A stretch of DNA of 64,000 bases from assembly GCF_049056525.1 (NCBI RefSeq), contig NZ_JBHUPT010000023.1, forward strand, positions 51,850 to 115,849, in the 5' to 3' direction. This DNA is from Leisingera coralii (GTDB taxonomy: Bacteria; Pseudomonadota; Alphaproteobacteria; Rhodobacterales; Rhodobacteraceae). The position numbers and the translations under genes were made by a program. Below the pieces are notes generated by a model that had not been told where the DNA came from, searched no databases, and saw nothing but the letters and a program-made list of their open reading frames with translations. This document shows positions 16,835 to 24,672 of the stretch, piece by piece; position 1 is the stretch's first letter, and each line of letters begins with the position of its first letter.

Positions 16835-17741
16835 GAGCTGCCGCGGATATATGCCCCGCAGCGTTGAATGGGGCACCCTGGGGCTGATCCTGGCCTGTTA
16901 CGGCGGCTGGCTGGCGGCGCTGTGGCTGCTGCCCGGTGTCAGCCTGGGGCTGACGGTGCTGGCGCTGGGCGTGATGGCGGCGCTGCATTCCTCGCTGACC
17001 CATGAGGCGCTGCACGGGCATCCGTTCCGCAGCCGCTGGCTCAATGAGGCGCTGATGTTCTTTCCGCTGAGCCTGGCGGTCCCCTATGGCCGGTTCCGCG
17101 ACACCCATCTGGCGCATCACGAGGATGAGGCGCTGACCGACCCCTATGATGATCCGGAGAGCAATTTCCAGGATCCGGCGGTCTGGGCGCGGCTGCCCGG
17201 CTGGCGCAAGGCGCTCTTGCGGGTGAACAACACCCTGCTGGGGCGGGTGGTGCTGGGGCCGCTGGTGGGGCAGGTCTGCTTCATGGCGGGCGACTGGCGG
17301 CTGGCGCGCCGGGGGCAGCCGGGCATTGTCCGTGACTGGGCGCTGCACGGGGTTGGCCTGGCGGTGGTGATCTGGGTGGTGTCGCAGGCGCCGGCGCCGC
17401 TGTGGGCAGCGGTTGCCGGGGCCTATCTGGGCCTGGCGCTGTTGAAGATCCGCACCTTCCTGGAACACCGCGCGCATGAGACCGCCCGCGGCCGCACCGT
17501 GGTGATCGAGGACAAGGGGCCGCTGGCCTTCCTGTTCCTGAACAACAACCTGCATATCGTGCATCACATGCATCCGGGGGTGCCCTGGTATGCGCTGCCG
17601 CGGTTGTACCAGGCCCGCAAGGCAGAGTTCCTGGCGGCCAATGACGGCTATATCTACCGCAACTACCTGCAGATTTTCCGCAACTACCTGCTGCGGGCCA
17701 AGGACCCGGTGCCGCATCCGCTCTGGCAGCAGGGGGAATAA
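16827..17741 (+). CDS. Fatty acid desaturase family membrane di-iron enzyme
   Basis: This 304-residue membrane enzyme carries three histidine boxes: HEALHGH (59-65), HLAHHED (94-100) and HIVHHMHPG (around 242-250), which bind a di-iron centre. There are four to five hydrophobic segments. This is the desaturase/hydroxylase superfamily; the substrate (acyl chain, carotenoid or aldehyde) is not determinable by eye. It overlaps the DUF2061 gene upstream and is followed after 18 bp by a DMT transporter. A shorter start at Met9 (16851) is possible. Confidence 0.85.
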   Translation: MSESCRGYMPRSVEWGTLGLILACYGGWLAALWLLPGVSLGLTVLALGVMAALHSSLTHEALHGHPFRSRWLNEALMFFPLSLAVPYGRFRDTHLAHHEDEALTDPYDDPESNFQDPAVWARLPGWRKALLRVNNTLLGRVVLGPLVGQVCFMAGDWRLARRGQPGIVRDWALHGVGLAVVIWVVSQAPAPLWAAVAGAYLGLALLKIRTFLEHRAHETARGRTVVIEDKGPLAFLFLNNNLHIVHHMHPGVPWYALPRLYQARKAEFLAANDGYIYRNYLQIFRNYLLRAKDPVPHPLWQQGE

Positions 17742-17759
17742 AGCCGCATAAGCGGGGGC

Positions 17760-18662
17760 ATGTTTGCCTGGATCCCCGTTTCCATTGCCGCTGCCTCATT
17801 TCAGACCGTGCGCTTCATGCTGCAGAAGGTCCTCAGCAGCGTGACGCTGACGCCGGGCGGAGCCACCTTCGCCCGGTTTTTCTATTCCGCGCCGTTCATC
17901 CTGGCGGGGCTGGCGCTGTATCTGGCGGTGTCCGGGCGGCCGCTGCCGGCGCTGCCGCCTGCGTTCTGGATCTATGCCGCCATCGGCGGCACAGCGCAGA
18001 TCCTGGCCACGGTCTGTGTGGTGGCGCTGTTCAAGCAGCGCAATTTTGCGGTGGGGATCACCTTCAAGAAGACCGAAGTGATCCAGACCGCCATCGTCGG
18101 GCTGGCGGTGCTGGGCGATCCGGTCAGCTATGGCGGCTGGGTGGCGATCCTGATCGGGCTGGCGGCGGTGCTGGTCCTGTCCCGGGCGCCGGATGCGGAG
18201 GGCGCCTGGTGGCGGCACCTGACAAACCGCGCGGCGCAGCTGGGGCTGGGGTCGGGGGTGCTGTTTGCCTTCTCGGCCGTCAGCTACCGCGGCGCGTCGC
18301 TGCAGCTGGCTGAGCTGGAGCCTGCGTTCCGCGCGGCGGTGACGCTGGCGGCGGTGGTCAGCTTGCAGACGTTGTTCATGGGCGCGTGGCTGGGCCTGCG
18401 CGACAAGGGTGAGATCGCCCGGGTCTGGGCGGCGCGCAAAGTGGCGGTCTGGGTGGGGCTGACCAGCATGGGCGGCTCGTTCTGCTGGTTCTGGGCCTTC
18501 ACGCTGCAAAACGCCGCCTATGTGAAGGCGGTGGGGCAGGTGGAGCTGCTGCTGTCGCTGATGGCCTCGGTGCTGTTCTTCAAGGAGAAGGTCACACCCC
18601 GCGAGCTGGCGGGCATGGTGCTGCTGATCGTGTCGATCCTGGTGCTGGTCCTGGCGATCTGA
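17760..18662 (+). CDS. DMT (EamA) family transporter
   Basis: This 300-residue membrane protein has ten hydrophobic helices in two EamA halves; the second half opens near residue 155 and ends with 'FFKEKVTPRELAGMVLLIVSILVL', the typical final hairpin. DMT proteins export metabolites or amino acids; the substrate is not known. It is probably the last gene of the DUF2061-desaturase unit and ends 24 bp before the second three-palindrome element. Confidence 0.88.
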   Translation: MFAWIPVSIAAASFQTVRFMLQKVLSSVTLTPGGATFARFFYSAPFILAGLALYLAVSGRPLPALPPAFWIYAAIGGTAQILATVCVVALFKQRNFAVGITFKKTEVIQTAIVGLAVLGDPVSYGGWVAILIGLAAVLVLSRAPDAEGAWWRHLTNRAAQLGLGSGVLFAFSAVSYRGASLQLAELEPAFRAAVTLAAVVSLQTLFMGAWLGLRDKGEIARVWAARKVAVWVGLTSMGGSFCWFWAFTLQNAAYVKAVGQVELLLSLMASVLFFKEKVTPRELAGMVLLIVSILVLVLAI

Positions 18663-18685
18663 CCGGCATCGCCTGCGGCAGGGCG

Positions 18686-18756
18686 GCCGGAATTATGCGA
18701 TAATTCCGGCTCGGAAAACACGTGTTTTCCGGGACGTTTTCCGCGCCGGAAAACGT
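18686..18756. repeat. Three-palindrome intergenic element, copy B
   Basis: This is copy A in inverse order: GCCGGAATTAT/ATAATTCCGGC (18686-18710, loop GCG), CGGAAAACAC/GTGTTTTCCG (18712-18731), and ACGTTTTCCG/CGGAAAACGT (18734-18756, loop CGC). Compared with copy A one base pair of the last stem has changed on both arms (C-G to T-A), so the fold is kept. It lies between convergent genes, and its last base is the first base of the NUDIX stop codon. Confidence 0.9.
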
Positions 18757-19487
18757 TACCCGTCGGCGGGCATCGGATAGCCCTTGAGGCGCAGGAACAG
18801 GCTGGCTTCGTCGTTGTTGTGGAAATAGGGCACGCTTTGCGGCGGTTCGGCATCGCGGACGCGGGCGGTGACCTCGGCCAGCACCACCTCGGTGATGAAG
18901 GGCAGGTCGAAGCTGCGCACCTGGCTGAGCGGGATCCACTGCAGATGCGACAGCTCATCCGCGGCGCGGGAGAAATCGTCCAGATCGCCGGTGATCTGAT
19001 CGGCATCGACCAGGAAGAACCGCGCATCAAACCGGCGCGGGCGGCCCGGCGGGGTCAGCGCGCGGAACACGAACTGCATGGCGCGGGCGGAGGGCACATG
19101 GCCGGTGGCGGCAAAGCTCTGCCAGTCTTCGGGCACCTGGCCGGTCCAGCTGCCGGGCTCGCCCAGGATCAGGCCGGTTTCCTCCCACAGCTCGCGCACC
19201 GCGGCGACGCTGAGGGGATGGTGCACGCCGTCCGGCGCCTTGTCGGCCAGGCGTTCCTGGCAGACGGGGGAGATGGGCGAGGCCAGCGGGACCTGCGCGT
19301 CCGCCACATCCACTGCGCCGCCCGGGAAGACGAATTTGTTCGGCATGAAGGCGGCCTGGGCGCCGCGCTGGCCCATCAGCACCTGCGGGTCAGCGGTCAT
19401 CCGGCCGCGCATGGCAATAACCGTGGCCGCGTTGCGGATCGCGGTCTTGTCGGTGGTGGTTTCGCCGCAAAGAAATGTGTCGCTCAT
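18756..19487 (-). CDS. NUDIX hydrolase
   Basis: This 243-residue protein has a Nudix box split by a long insert: 'FVFPGGAVD' at about 53-61 and 'AVRELWEETGLIL' at about 95-107, holding the REx2EExG core that binds Mg2+. This layout resembles the NUDT19/CoA-diphosphatase-like branch, where an insert separates the first glycine from the REx2EE helix. It would hydrolyse a nucleoside diphosphate-linked compound. It follows the DUF983 gene by 4 bp and likely forms an operon with it. The stop codon touches palindromic element B. Confidence 0.85.
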   Translation of the reverse strand: MSDTFLCGETTTDKTAIRNAATVIAMRGRMTADPQVLMGQRGAQAAFMPNKFVFPGGAVDVADAQVPLASPISPVCQERLADKAPDGVHHPLSVAAVRELWEETGLILGEPGSWTGQVPEDWQSFAATGHVPSARAMQFVFRALTPPGRPRRFDARFFLVDADQITGDLDDFSRAADELSHLQWIPLSQVRSFDLPFITEVVLAEVTARVRDAEPPQSVPYFHNNDEASLFLRLKGYPMPADG

Positions 19488-19491
19488 GCTC

Positions 19492-19914
19492 TTAGTGCCC
19501 TTTCGCTGCCGGGGAGTCCTTGCCGAACCCGTGCATCCGCCGCGCCCATTGATAGGCGATGACGATCCCCTTCATCCGCGGCAGAAGATAGAGGGAAGAC
19601 GCCAGGCAGCCAATCGTGAACACGGTGAACATCACCATGGGCTCCGGCCGCCAGGAGAAATAGACCACATGCATCAGCGGCGCCATGATGTGGCCGACGA
19701 TCAGGATCGTCAGGTAAGCCGGCCCGTCATCGGCGCGCGCGTGGGTCAGGTCGAGGCCGCAGTGGCTGCAGCTGCTGTTCACCTTGAGATAGGAATGCAG
19801 CAGCTTGCCCTCGCCGCAGTTGGGGCATTTGCAGCGCCAGCCCTTGGCCAGGGCGGGCATGGTGGGGCGGTCGTGTTCGGCGCCGGGGGCCGTAACGGCA
19901 GGGGACTCGGTCAT
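19492..19914 (-). CDS. DUF983 membrane protein
   Basis: This 140-residue protein has a zinc-ribbon-like N-terminus (CPNCGEGKLL...CSHCGLDL, about 30-56) followed by two transmembrane helices at about 65-85 and 93-113, which is the DUF983 pattern. The role is unknown; in alphaproteobacteria it is often found beside NUDIX genes, as here (4 bp spacing). It is divergent from the EF-hand gene across about 200 bp. Confidence 0.88.
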   Translation of the reverse strand: MTESPAVTAPGAEHDRPTMPALAKGWRCKCPNCGEGKLLHSYLKVNSSCSHCGLDLTHARADDGPAYLTILIVGHIMAPLMHVVYFSWRPEPMVMFTVFTIGCLASSLYLLPRMKGIVIAYQWARRMHGFGKDSPAAKGH

Positions 19915-20115
19915 GAAAATATCCTGTGTGCTGCGTATATCTTTGCGCGCTTCGGCAGGCCCGCGAAAGGGGAAAGCCCGAATTCTGCGCCGGTTTGCCG
20001 CAACGTGCGGGGGCGGGCAAAAAAGTTCGGAAATCTGCGACGGATCTGCGGGGGTGGCGCGTTTTTCCTATGCATCGGGCAGCAAGAGGCTGCCGCAGGA
20101 CAAAGGAAAGACGAT

Positions 20116-20592
20116 ATGAAACACGTCACGTTCATCGCCGCGATCGTTGCCGCTGCTGCTGTGACCGCAGGCGGCGCTGCCCTGGCCCAGGGCTTCGGGC
20201 ATCATGGGCCTCGGATGTCCTTTGAGGAAATCGACGCGGATGGCAATGGCGAGATCACCAAGGCCGAGATCCAGGCCATGAAGGACGCGCATTTTGCCAA
20301 GGCGGATGCCGATGGCGACGGCAAGCTGACGCTGGAGGAAATGCAGGCGCGGGCGCGGGAGCATGCCAATGAGCGCGCCGCCATGATGCTGGAACGCTTT
20401 GACAAGGACGGCGATGGCGCGTTGAGTAAGGACGAGCTGCCGCAGCCGCGCCGCGCGGGCAGGATGTTCGACCGGATGGATGCCGATGGCAGCGGCGGGA
20501 TCTCGAAGCAGGAGTTCGAAGAGGTCCGTATGAAGCACGGCGGCATGCACCGCCATGGGCATTGGCATGAGGACGGAACGGAGCAGAACTGA
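20116..20592 (+). CDS. Exported four-EF-hand protein
   Basis: This 158-residue protein has a signal peptide (1-25, cleavage after ALA-Q) and four canonical 12-residue calcium loops at 40-51, 64-75, 96-107 and 122-133, each with D-x-D-x-D/N/S-G-x-I/L-x-x-x-E. The tail is histidine-rich (HGGMHRHGHWH), which could bind transition metals. It likely acts in the periplasm as a Ca2+ or metal sensor/buffer. The ATG is preceded by AAAGGAAAG. It directly precedes an ECF sigma factor, with a 10-bp hairpin in between, suggesting a shared regulatory module. Confidence 0.9.
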   Translation: MKHVTFIAAIVAAAAVTAGGAALAQGFGHHGPRMSFEEIDADGNGEITKAEIQAMKDAHFAKADADGDGKLTLEEMQARAREHANERAAMMLERFDKDGDGALSKDELPQPRRAGRMFDRMDADGSGGISKQEFEEVRMKHGGMHRHGHWHEDGTEQN

Positions 20593-20630
20593 TCGCTGAA
20601 GCGTGCTGCATAACGCGGAAATATCGCGGC

Positions 20631-20655
20631 GCCGGACCCCTGCCGGGGGTCCGGC
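20631..20655 (+). promoter_or_regulatory. Hairpin over the sigma-factor leader
   Basis: GCCGGACCCC and GGGGTCCGGC form a perfect 10-bp stem with loop TGCCG, ending 4 bp before the ATG of the ECF sigma gene. It would sequester the only G-rich ribosome site, so it could limit translation, or it could be a partial terminator after the EF-hand gene. Confidence 0.5.
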
Positions 20656-20659
20656 TGCC

Positions 20660-21241
20660 ATGAGCGCAGCGGCGGAGGAGGCCTCCGACGATGCCTTGCT
20701 GGTGCTCTACGCCAATGGCGACGGGCGGGCCGCGGCGGAGCTGACCGCGCGGCTGGGGGCGCGGGTCTTTGGCGTTGCGATGCGGGTGATGGGCAACCGC
20801 GCCGAGGCCGAGGACGTGACCCAGGAGGCGATGCTGCGTTTGTGGAAGATGGCGCCGGAGTGGCGGCCGGGGGAGGCGCAGGTCTCGACCTGGCTGTACC
20901 GGGTGGCGATGAACCTGTGCATCGACCGCAAGCGGCGCGCCCGCGGCGGCCATGTGGATCTGGATGCAGTGCCGGAGCCGCCGGATCCGGGCCGCTCGGC
21001 GGCGGAGCAGATGCAGGAGGGGGCGCGGCAGGATGCGCTGCAGGCGGCGCTGATGCAATTGCCGGAACGGCAGCGGCAGGCGGTGGTGCTGCGGCACCTG
21101 GAGGAACTCTCCAACCCGGAGATCGCCGGGATCATGGACATCAGCGTCGAGGCGGTGGAAAGTCTGACCGCCCGGGGCAAACGGGCGCTGGCCGCGGCAC
21201 TGGCCGGGCGGCGCGAAGAGTTGGGGTATAGCGATGGCTGA
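20660..21241 (+). CDS. ECF RNA polymerase sigma factor
   Basis: This 193-residue sigma-70 family protein has region 2 ('RVMGNRAEAEDVTQEAMLRLWKMA', about 35-58; 'STWLYRVAMNLCIDRKRR') and region 4 ('LPERQRQAVVLRHLEELSNPEIAGIMDISVEAVESL', about 134-170). It lacks regions 1 and 3, as in extracytoplasmic function sigma factors. A GTG at 20603 would give a 19-residue extension; I prefer the ATG at 20660. Its end overlaps the next gene by 8 bp. With the anti-sigma-like and periplasmic sensor-like genes it forms a three-gene signalling unit. Confidence 0.9.
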   Translation: MSAAAEEASDDALLVLYANGDGRAAAELTARLGARVFGVAMRVMGNRAEAEDVTQEAMLRLWKMAPEWRPGEAQVSTWLYRVAMNLCIDRKRRARGGHVDLDAVPEPPDPGRSAAEQMQEGARQDALQAALMQLPERQRQAVVLRHLEELSNPEIAGIMDISVEAVESLTARGKRALAAALAGRREELGYSDG

Positions 21242-21608
21242 CACGGATAAAGCATTGCAGGAGCTGGAGGATCTGTTTGCCGCGGCACGCAGCGGGCGGC
21301 CCGCGGTGCCGGAGCATCTGAGCGCCGCCATCCTGGCGGACGCGGCACGGGAGCAAGCGGGCTTTCAGGCTGCGCGGCCGGCGCGGGCAGCCCGGCAGCC
21401 GCTGTGGCGGCAGCTGATCGAGGCGGTCGGCGGCTGGCCCGCGATGGGCGGCCTGGCAGCGGCCAGCGCGGCGGGCCTGTGGATCGGGGTGGCGCCGCCC
21501 TCCTTTGTGCCGGACCCGGTGGCGCTGGCCGGCTATGAGGACAGCGGCAGCGCGTTTGCCGACGAGAGCTATGACATGGCGCTGATGCTGAGCGAGGACC
21601 TGCAATGA
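21234..21608 (+). CDS. Putative anti-sigma factor
   Basis: This 124-residue protein has a polar N-terminal half (about 1-60), one transmembrane helix at about 70-90, and a short acidic periplasmic tail. No zinc anti-sigma HxxxCxxC motif is present. Position (overlapping the sigma gene by 8 bp and the sensor-like gene by 4 bp) and topology suggest a membrane anti-sigma factor; sequence alone would not show this. Confidence 0.65.
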   Translation: MADTDKALQELEDLFAAARSGRPAVPEHLSAAILADAAREQAGFQAARPARAARQPLWRQLIEAVGGWPAMGGLAAASAAGLWIGVAPPSFVPDPVALAGYEDSGSAFADESYDMALMLSEDLQ

Positions 21609-22096
21609 GTGCGGAGGGAAAACCCGGAATGAAGCTGTGGCTGAAGCTGCTGCTGGCGGCCTCGCTGGCGCTGAACCTGGCGGTGATCGGCATCGCGGCC
21701 GGGGCGGCCTGGCGGTTCTCCGGCTCAGACCGGCACTGGCAGCGGCCGCCGTCGGTCGGGGCGATGATCTTCCGTGAGCTGGACCCCGGCACCCGCAAGG
21801 CGCTGCGGCAGCAGGCGGGCGGGGATCACGGCAGCTATTTCAAGCGCCGCCATGCCGAGGGCGAGGCGGTGATTGCGGCGCTGCGCAGCGGCAATTTCGA
21901 CGGCAGCGCGATGCTGGCGATGCTGCGCGGGCATGCGGAAGCGCGCCACGCCTTCCACGCCCGGGTGCAGGAGGCCTGGGTGCGCCAGCTGGAGGCGATG
22001 ACGCCGGAGGAGCGCGCGGCCTTTGCAGACCGTATGGAAGAGCGGATGCAGCAGCGCGGCAAGCACTGGCACGGGGCCGGGCACCGGCGGGACTGA
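21605..22096 (+). CDS. Periplasmic metal-sensor-like protein (CnrX type)
   Basis: This 163-residue protein has an N-terminal signal-anchor (about 10-35) and a helical periplasmic domain rich in histidine, arginine and glutamate, with the 'LEAMTPEERAAFADRMEERM' helix that resembles the LTxxQ/CnrX-like periplasmic heavy-metal sensor fold. The tail (HWHGAGHRRD) is histidine-rich. CnrX proteins control a CnrY-CnrH anti-sigma/sigma pair; the identical gene order here suggests the same logic. It starts at ATGA overlapping the anti-sigma-like gene. Confidence 0.72.
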   Translation: MSAEGKPGMKLWLKLLLAASLALNLAVIGIAAGAAWRFSGSDRHWQRPPSVGAMIFRELDPGTRKALRQQAGGDHGSYFKRRHAEGEAVIAALRSGNFDGSAMLAMLRGHAEARHAFHARVQEAWVRQLEAMTPEERAAFADRMEERMQQRGKHWHGAGHRRD

Positions 22097-22112
22097 ACCG
22101 TCCTCTCCCTCG

Positions 22113-22147
22113 GTCCCTGCCTGCAAGCTCAGTCCCTGCCTGCAAGC
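22113..22147. repeat. 16-bp direct repeat
   Basis: GTCCCTGCCTGCAAGC occurs twice with a 3-bp spacer (22113-22128 and 22132-22147) in the gap after the sensor-like gene. No role is evident. Confidence 0.7.
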
Positions 22148-22331
22148 GGTCTCTCCGGTTGCAGCGGGGACTGGTGAATTACATCCCTGGCGAGCGTGAC
22201 TGATGCCATGCCGGATGGTATCAGCGCCTGCCTCGAAGATGCTGCCGGAAGAACGGTCCGTGCGCATCAGCGGCGGCCGGTCAGGAGACCGGCGGTCCGG
22301 GGCCTGGACGTGCGGGCGAGGGAGGGCCGGA

Positions 22332-22859
22332 TTGTCTGAGAAGGAAATGGAAACTGCAACCGTGGCGGCGGTGCAGGGTATTGCGGGCCGCCCGGATCTG
22401 GAGCCGCAGGAAAAGATAAGCCTGCTGCTTGCTTCCGGAAACGAATGGTTCAAAACGTCTTCAGCGCTGGTGAGCCAGGTGCTGGGCAGCAGGTATGTCA
22501 TCGTGAACTGCGTGTCGGAAGAGGCGGAAGTCGATCCTGGCACCGAGTTCGACCTGGAGGATACTTATTGCAGTCATACCCTGGTGGCGAATGGCCCGCT
22601 GGCCTTTCACAAGGCCGGCAGTTCGGACATTTCCGGGCACCCCTGCTATGACATGTTCCGGCTGGAGACTTACATCGCCGCGCCCATCATGATCGGCGAT
22701 GAACCATGGGGAACGGTGAATTTCACAGCTATCGAAGCCCGTGAGCCCTTCCGGCCGCAGGATCTCGACGTGATGACGGCGATCAGCGCAGCGGTCGGCG
22801 CGGAGCTGATCGCAGCCGGTCACGCGGCCACGGTGCAGGCCTTGGACAGGGTCACCTGA
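22332..22859 (+). CDS. GAF domain protein
   Basis: This protein of about 175 residues consists of a single GAF-like sensory domain (about 30-165), with the typical 'YCSHTLVANGPLAFHKAG', 'YIAAPIMIGDEPWGTVNF' and 'FRPQDLDVMTAISAAVG' blocks. I place the start at a TTG (22332) because a GGAGGG ribosome site stands at the right distance; the ATG at 22347 has AAGGAA directly against it. The 3' end overlaps the convergent pleD gene by 40 bp. It may modulate a neighbouring diguanylate cyclase, but it has no output domain. Confidence 0.78.
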   Translation: MSEKEMETATVAAVQGIAGRPDLEPQEKISLLLASGNEWFKTSSALVSQVLGSRYVIVNCVSEEAEVDPGTEFDLEDTYCSHTLVANGPLAFHKAGSSDISGHPCYDMFRLETYIAAPIMIGDEPWGTVNFTAIEAREPFRPQDLDVMTAISAAVGAELIAAGHAATVQALDRVT

Positions 22860-24214
22860 TTGCGGCCGGCGTTCTTGGCGTTGTAGAGCGCCTGATCCGC
22901 TTTCTCGACCAGCGCGGTGGTGCTGCCGTCCTGGCCGCCGCCGCCCATCACCGCGCCGATGCTGATGGTGACCTTGACCGGCTCGGCGGCGCCGGGGACC
23001 TCGAACGGGGTGCTGTTGATCGCGTTGCACAGGGCAACGGCGGCGATGCCGGCCGCGGCCTCGCTGGCGCCGGGCAGCACGGCCATGAACTCCTCGCCGC
23101 CGACGCGGGCCAGCAGATCCGCCGGGCCCAGCACCTGCTGCATGCGGCGGGCGGCCTCGATCAGCACCGCGTCGCCGGCCGGGTGGCCATAGACATCGTT
23201 GATCCGCTTGAAGTGGTCGAGGTCGGCCAGCATGACGGCGAATTTCTCGCCGTTGGCGGCGGCGGAGTGCGCCACCCGGTCGAGGAACGGCTTGGCATAG
23301 CGGCGGTTGTAGAGCCCGGTCATCGGGTCCAGAACCGCGGCGCGCAACCCGTTGCGGACGCTGTCGCGCAGCCGGTCCTTGCGCGCCTTCTGCTGCAGCT
23401 GGGCAGTGAGGCGCAGCTCCAGCTCCTCGACATCGAAGCCGGATTGCAGAACGTCATGGGCGCCGCGGTCCAGCGCCTCGGCGGCAATATGCGGATCGGC
23501 CGGGTTGGGCACCGCGATCACCACCGACTGGCGGGTGGCGGCGCGGGCGCGCAGGTCGGCCAGCAGCCGCAGGCCGGGTCCGGCAGAAGCCTCGTTCAGC
23601 TCGATGATGATGGCATCGGCCACCGGCGCCTGCATCAGCCCCTGGATGTCGCTGATCGCATGGGTGCGAAGCTCGTAGGGCAGGCGGGCTGAGAGGTGGT
23701 CGCGCCACGCCATGGCGGTGCGGGGATCCTGCGCCACCAGGGCAACGGAGGCGCTGCGCAGATCCTCGGCGCAGCAGCGGTCGCTGAGCGGCAGGATGAA
23801 CCCGTGCGAGGCGTCGCGCTGCAGGTTCAGCTCCTCGTCGGAGCTGCGGGCGCGCAGCAGGCTGCGGATGCGGGCCTGCAGGATCACGTCGTCGACCGGC
23901 TGCTGCAGCACATCGTCGATGCCTGCGGCCAGCGCCTGCAGCCGGGCCTTGGAGCCCTCCCAGTCGGAGACCGCGATCACCGGCAGATCGGCCAGCGCCT
24001 CATCCGCGGCCAGCTCGCGCTTGATATCGGCGGCGGTACCGTCGGGCAGCGACATGGCGGTGAGCACCAGGTCGGGGCGGTGCTGGCGGGCGGCCTGCAG
24101 CACCTCGGCCACGCCGCCGGCCTGGACCACATCGTAGTAGGCAGCCGCCAGCTGCACCTTCAGCATGATGCGGTTGGTGGAGACGCCGTCGATGACCAGG
24201 ATAGTGCCTTGCAC
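22820..24214 (-). CDS. pleD: PleD-type diguanylate cyclase with degenerate receivers
   Basis: This 464-residue protein has the PleD layout: receiver 1 (about 1-120), receiver-like adaptor (about 150-275) and GGDEF domain (about 295-455) with an active GGEEF motif ('RVGGEEFMAVLPG'), so c-di-GMP synthesis is expected. Receiver 1 lacks the key residues: the acidic pair is DG, the phospho-acceptor position reads LTAMSLPDG (Ala), and the lysine segment reads LQQPVDD. The inhibitory site RxxD before GGEEF reads GPAD. The start is a GTG (24212-24214) with AAGGATACC upstream. It is divergent from the DUF3572 gene. Confidence 0.9.
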   Translation of the reverse strand: MQGTILVIDGVSTNRIMLKVQLAAAYYDVVQAGGVAEVLQAARQHRPDLVLTAMSLPDGTAADIKRELAADEALADLPVIAVSDWEGSKARLQALAAGIDDVLQQPVDDVILQARIRSLLRARSSDEELNLQRDASHGFILPLSDRCCAEDLRSASVALVAQDPRTAMAWRDHLSARLPYELRTHAISDIQGLMQAPVADAIIIELNEASAGPGLRLLADLRARAATRQSVVIAVPNPADPHIAAEALDRGAHDVLQSGFDVEELELRLTAQLQQKARKDRLRDSVRNGLRAAVLDPMTGLYNRRYAKPFLDRVAHSAAANGEKFAVMLADLDHFKRINDVYGHPAGDAVLIEAARRMQQVLGPADLLARVGGEEFMAVLPGASEAAAGIAAVALCNAINSTPFEVPGAAEPVKVTISIGAVMGGGGQDGSTTALVEKADQALYNAKNAGRNQVTLSKACTVAA

Positions 24215-24265
24215 GCGGTATCCTTTCGCCCCTTGCAAATCCTATGCCTTACAGTTTTGCTGAGA

Positions 24266-24277
24266 CTGGTTAAGAAA
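24266..24277 (-). promoter_or_regulatory. TTTCTTAACCAG motif upstream of pleD
   Basis: Read towards pleD, TTTCTTAACCAG lies 51 bp upstream of the start codon. The identical 12-mer lies 41 bp upstream of the H-NOX/diguanylate cyclase operon in the same orientation. It contains the CtrA-like half-site TTAACC. Confidence 0.5.
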
Positions 24278-24329
24278 CCCTTTCGGATTTTTACTAAATT
24301 GGCCGCAATGCGGCAGGAAAGTGGGCAAC

Positions 24330-24614
24330 ATGCAGATTTCCGCCGATGGCGCTGAAACCCTGGCGCTGAAAGCGCTGGCCTGGCTGGCCGGAAATGATGA
24401 GCTATTACCGGTGTTTCTGGGCGCCACCGGCGCCAGCGAGGCGGATTTGCGGGCACGGGCGGCAGAACCGGAGTTCCTGGGGTCGGTGCTCGATTTCTTA
24501 ACGATGGACGACAATTGGGTGATGCAGTTCTGCGATTGCGAAGGCCTGGCCTATGAGATGCCGCTGCAGGCGCGGATGTCGCTTCCGGGCGGTGCGCAGG
24601 TGAACTGGACTTGA
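24330..24614 (+). CDS. DUF3572 protein
   Basis: This 94-residue protein matches the DUF3572 pattern: 'ALKALAWLAGNDELLPVFLGATG' helix, 'FLGSVLDFLTMDDNWVMQFC' helix. Function unknown. The ATG at 24330 has AGGAAAG upstream; a GTG at 24321 is possible. It is divergent from pleD, an arrangement I recall from other alphaproteobacteria. Confidence 0.85.
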   Translation: MQISADGAETLALKALAWLAGNDELLPVFLGATGASEADLRARAAEPEFLGSVLDFLTMDDNWVMQFCDCEGLAYEMPLQARMSLPGGAQVNWT

Positions 24615-24672
24615 GATCGGCGGGGCCTGTGCCTAGGGTCCTGCCCGAATCCCGCGGAAAGAAGGACCCGCC

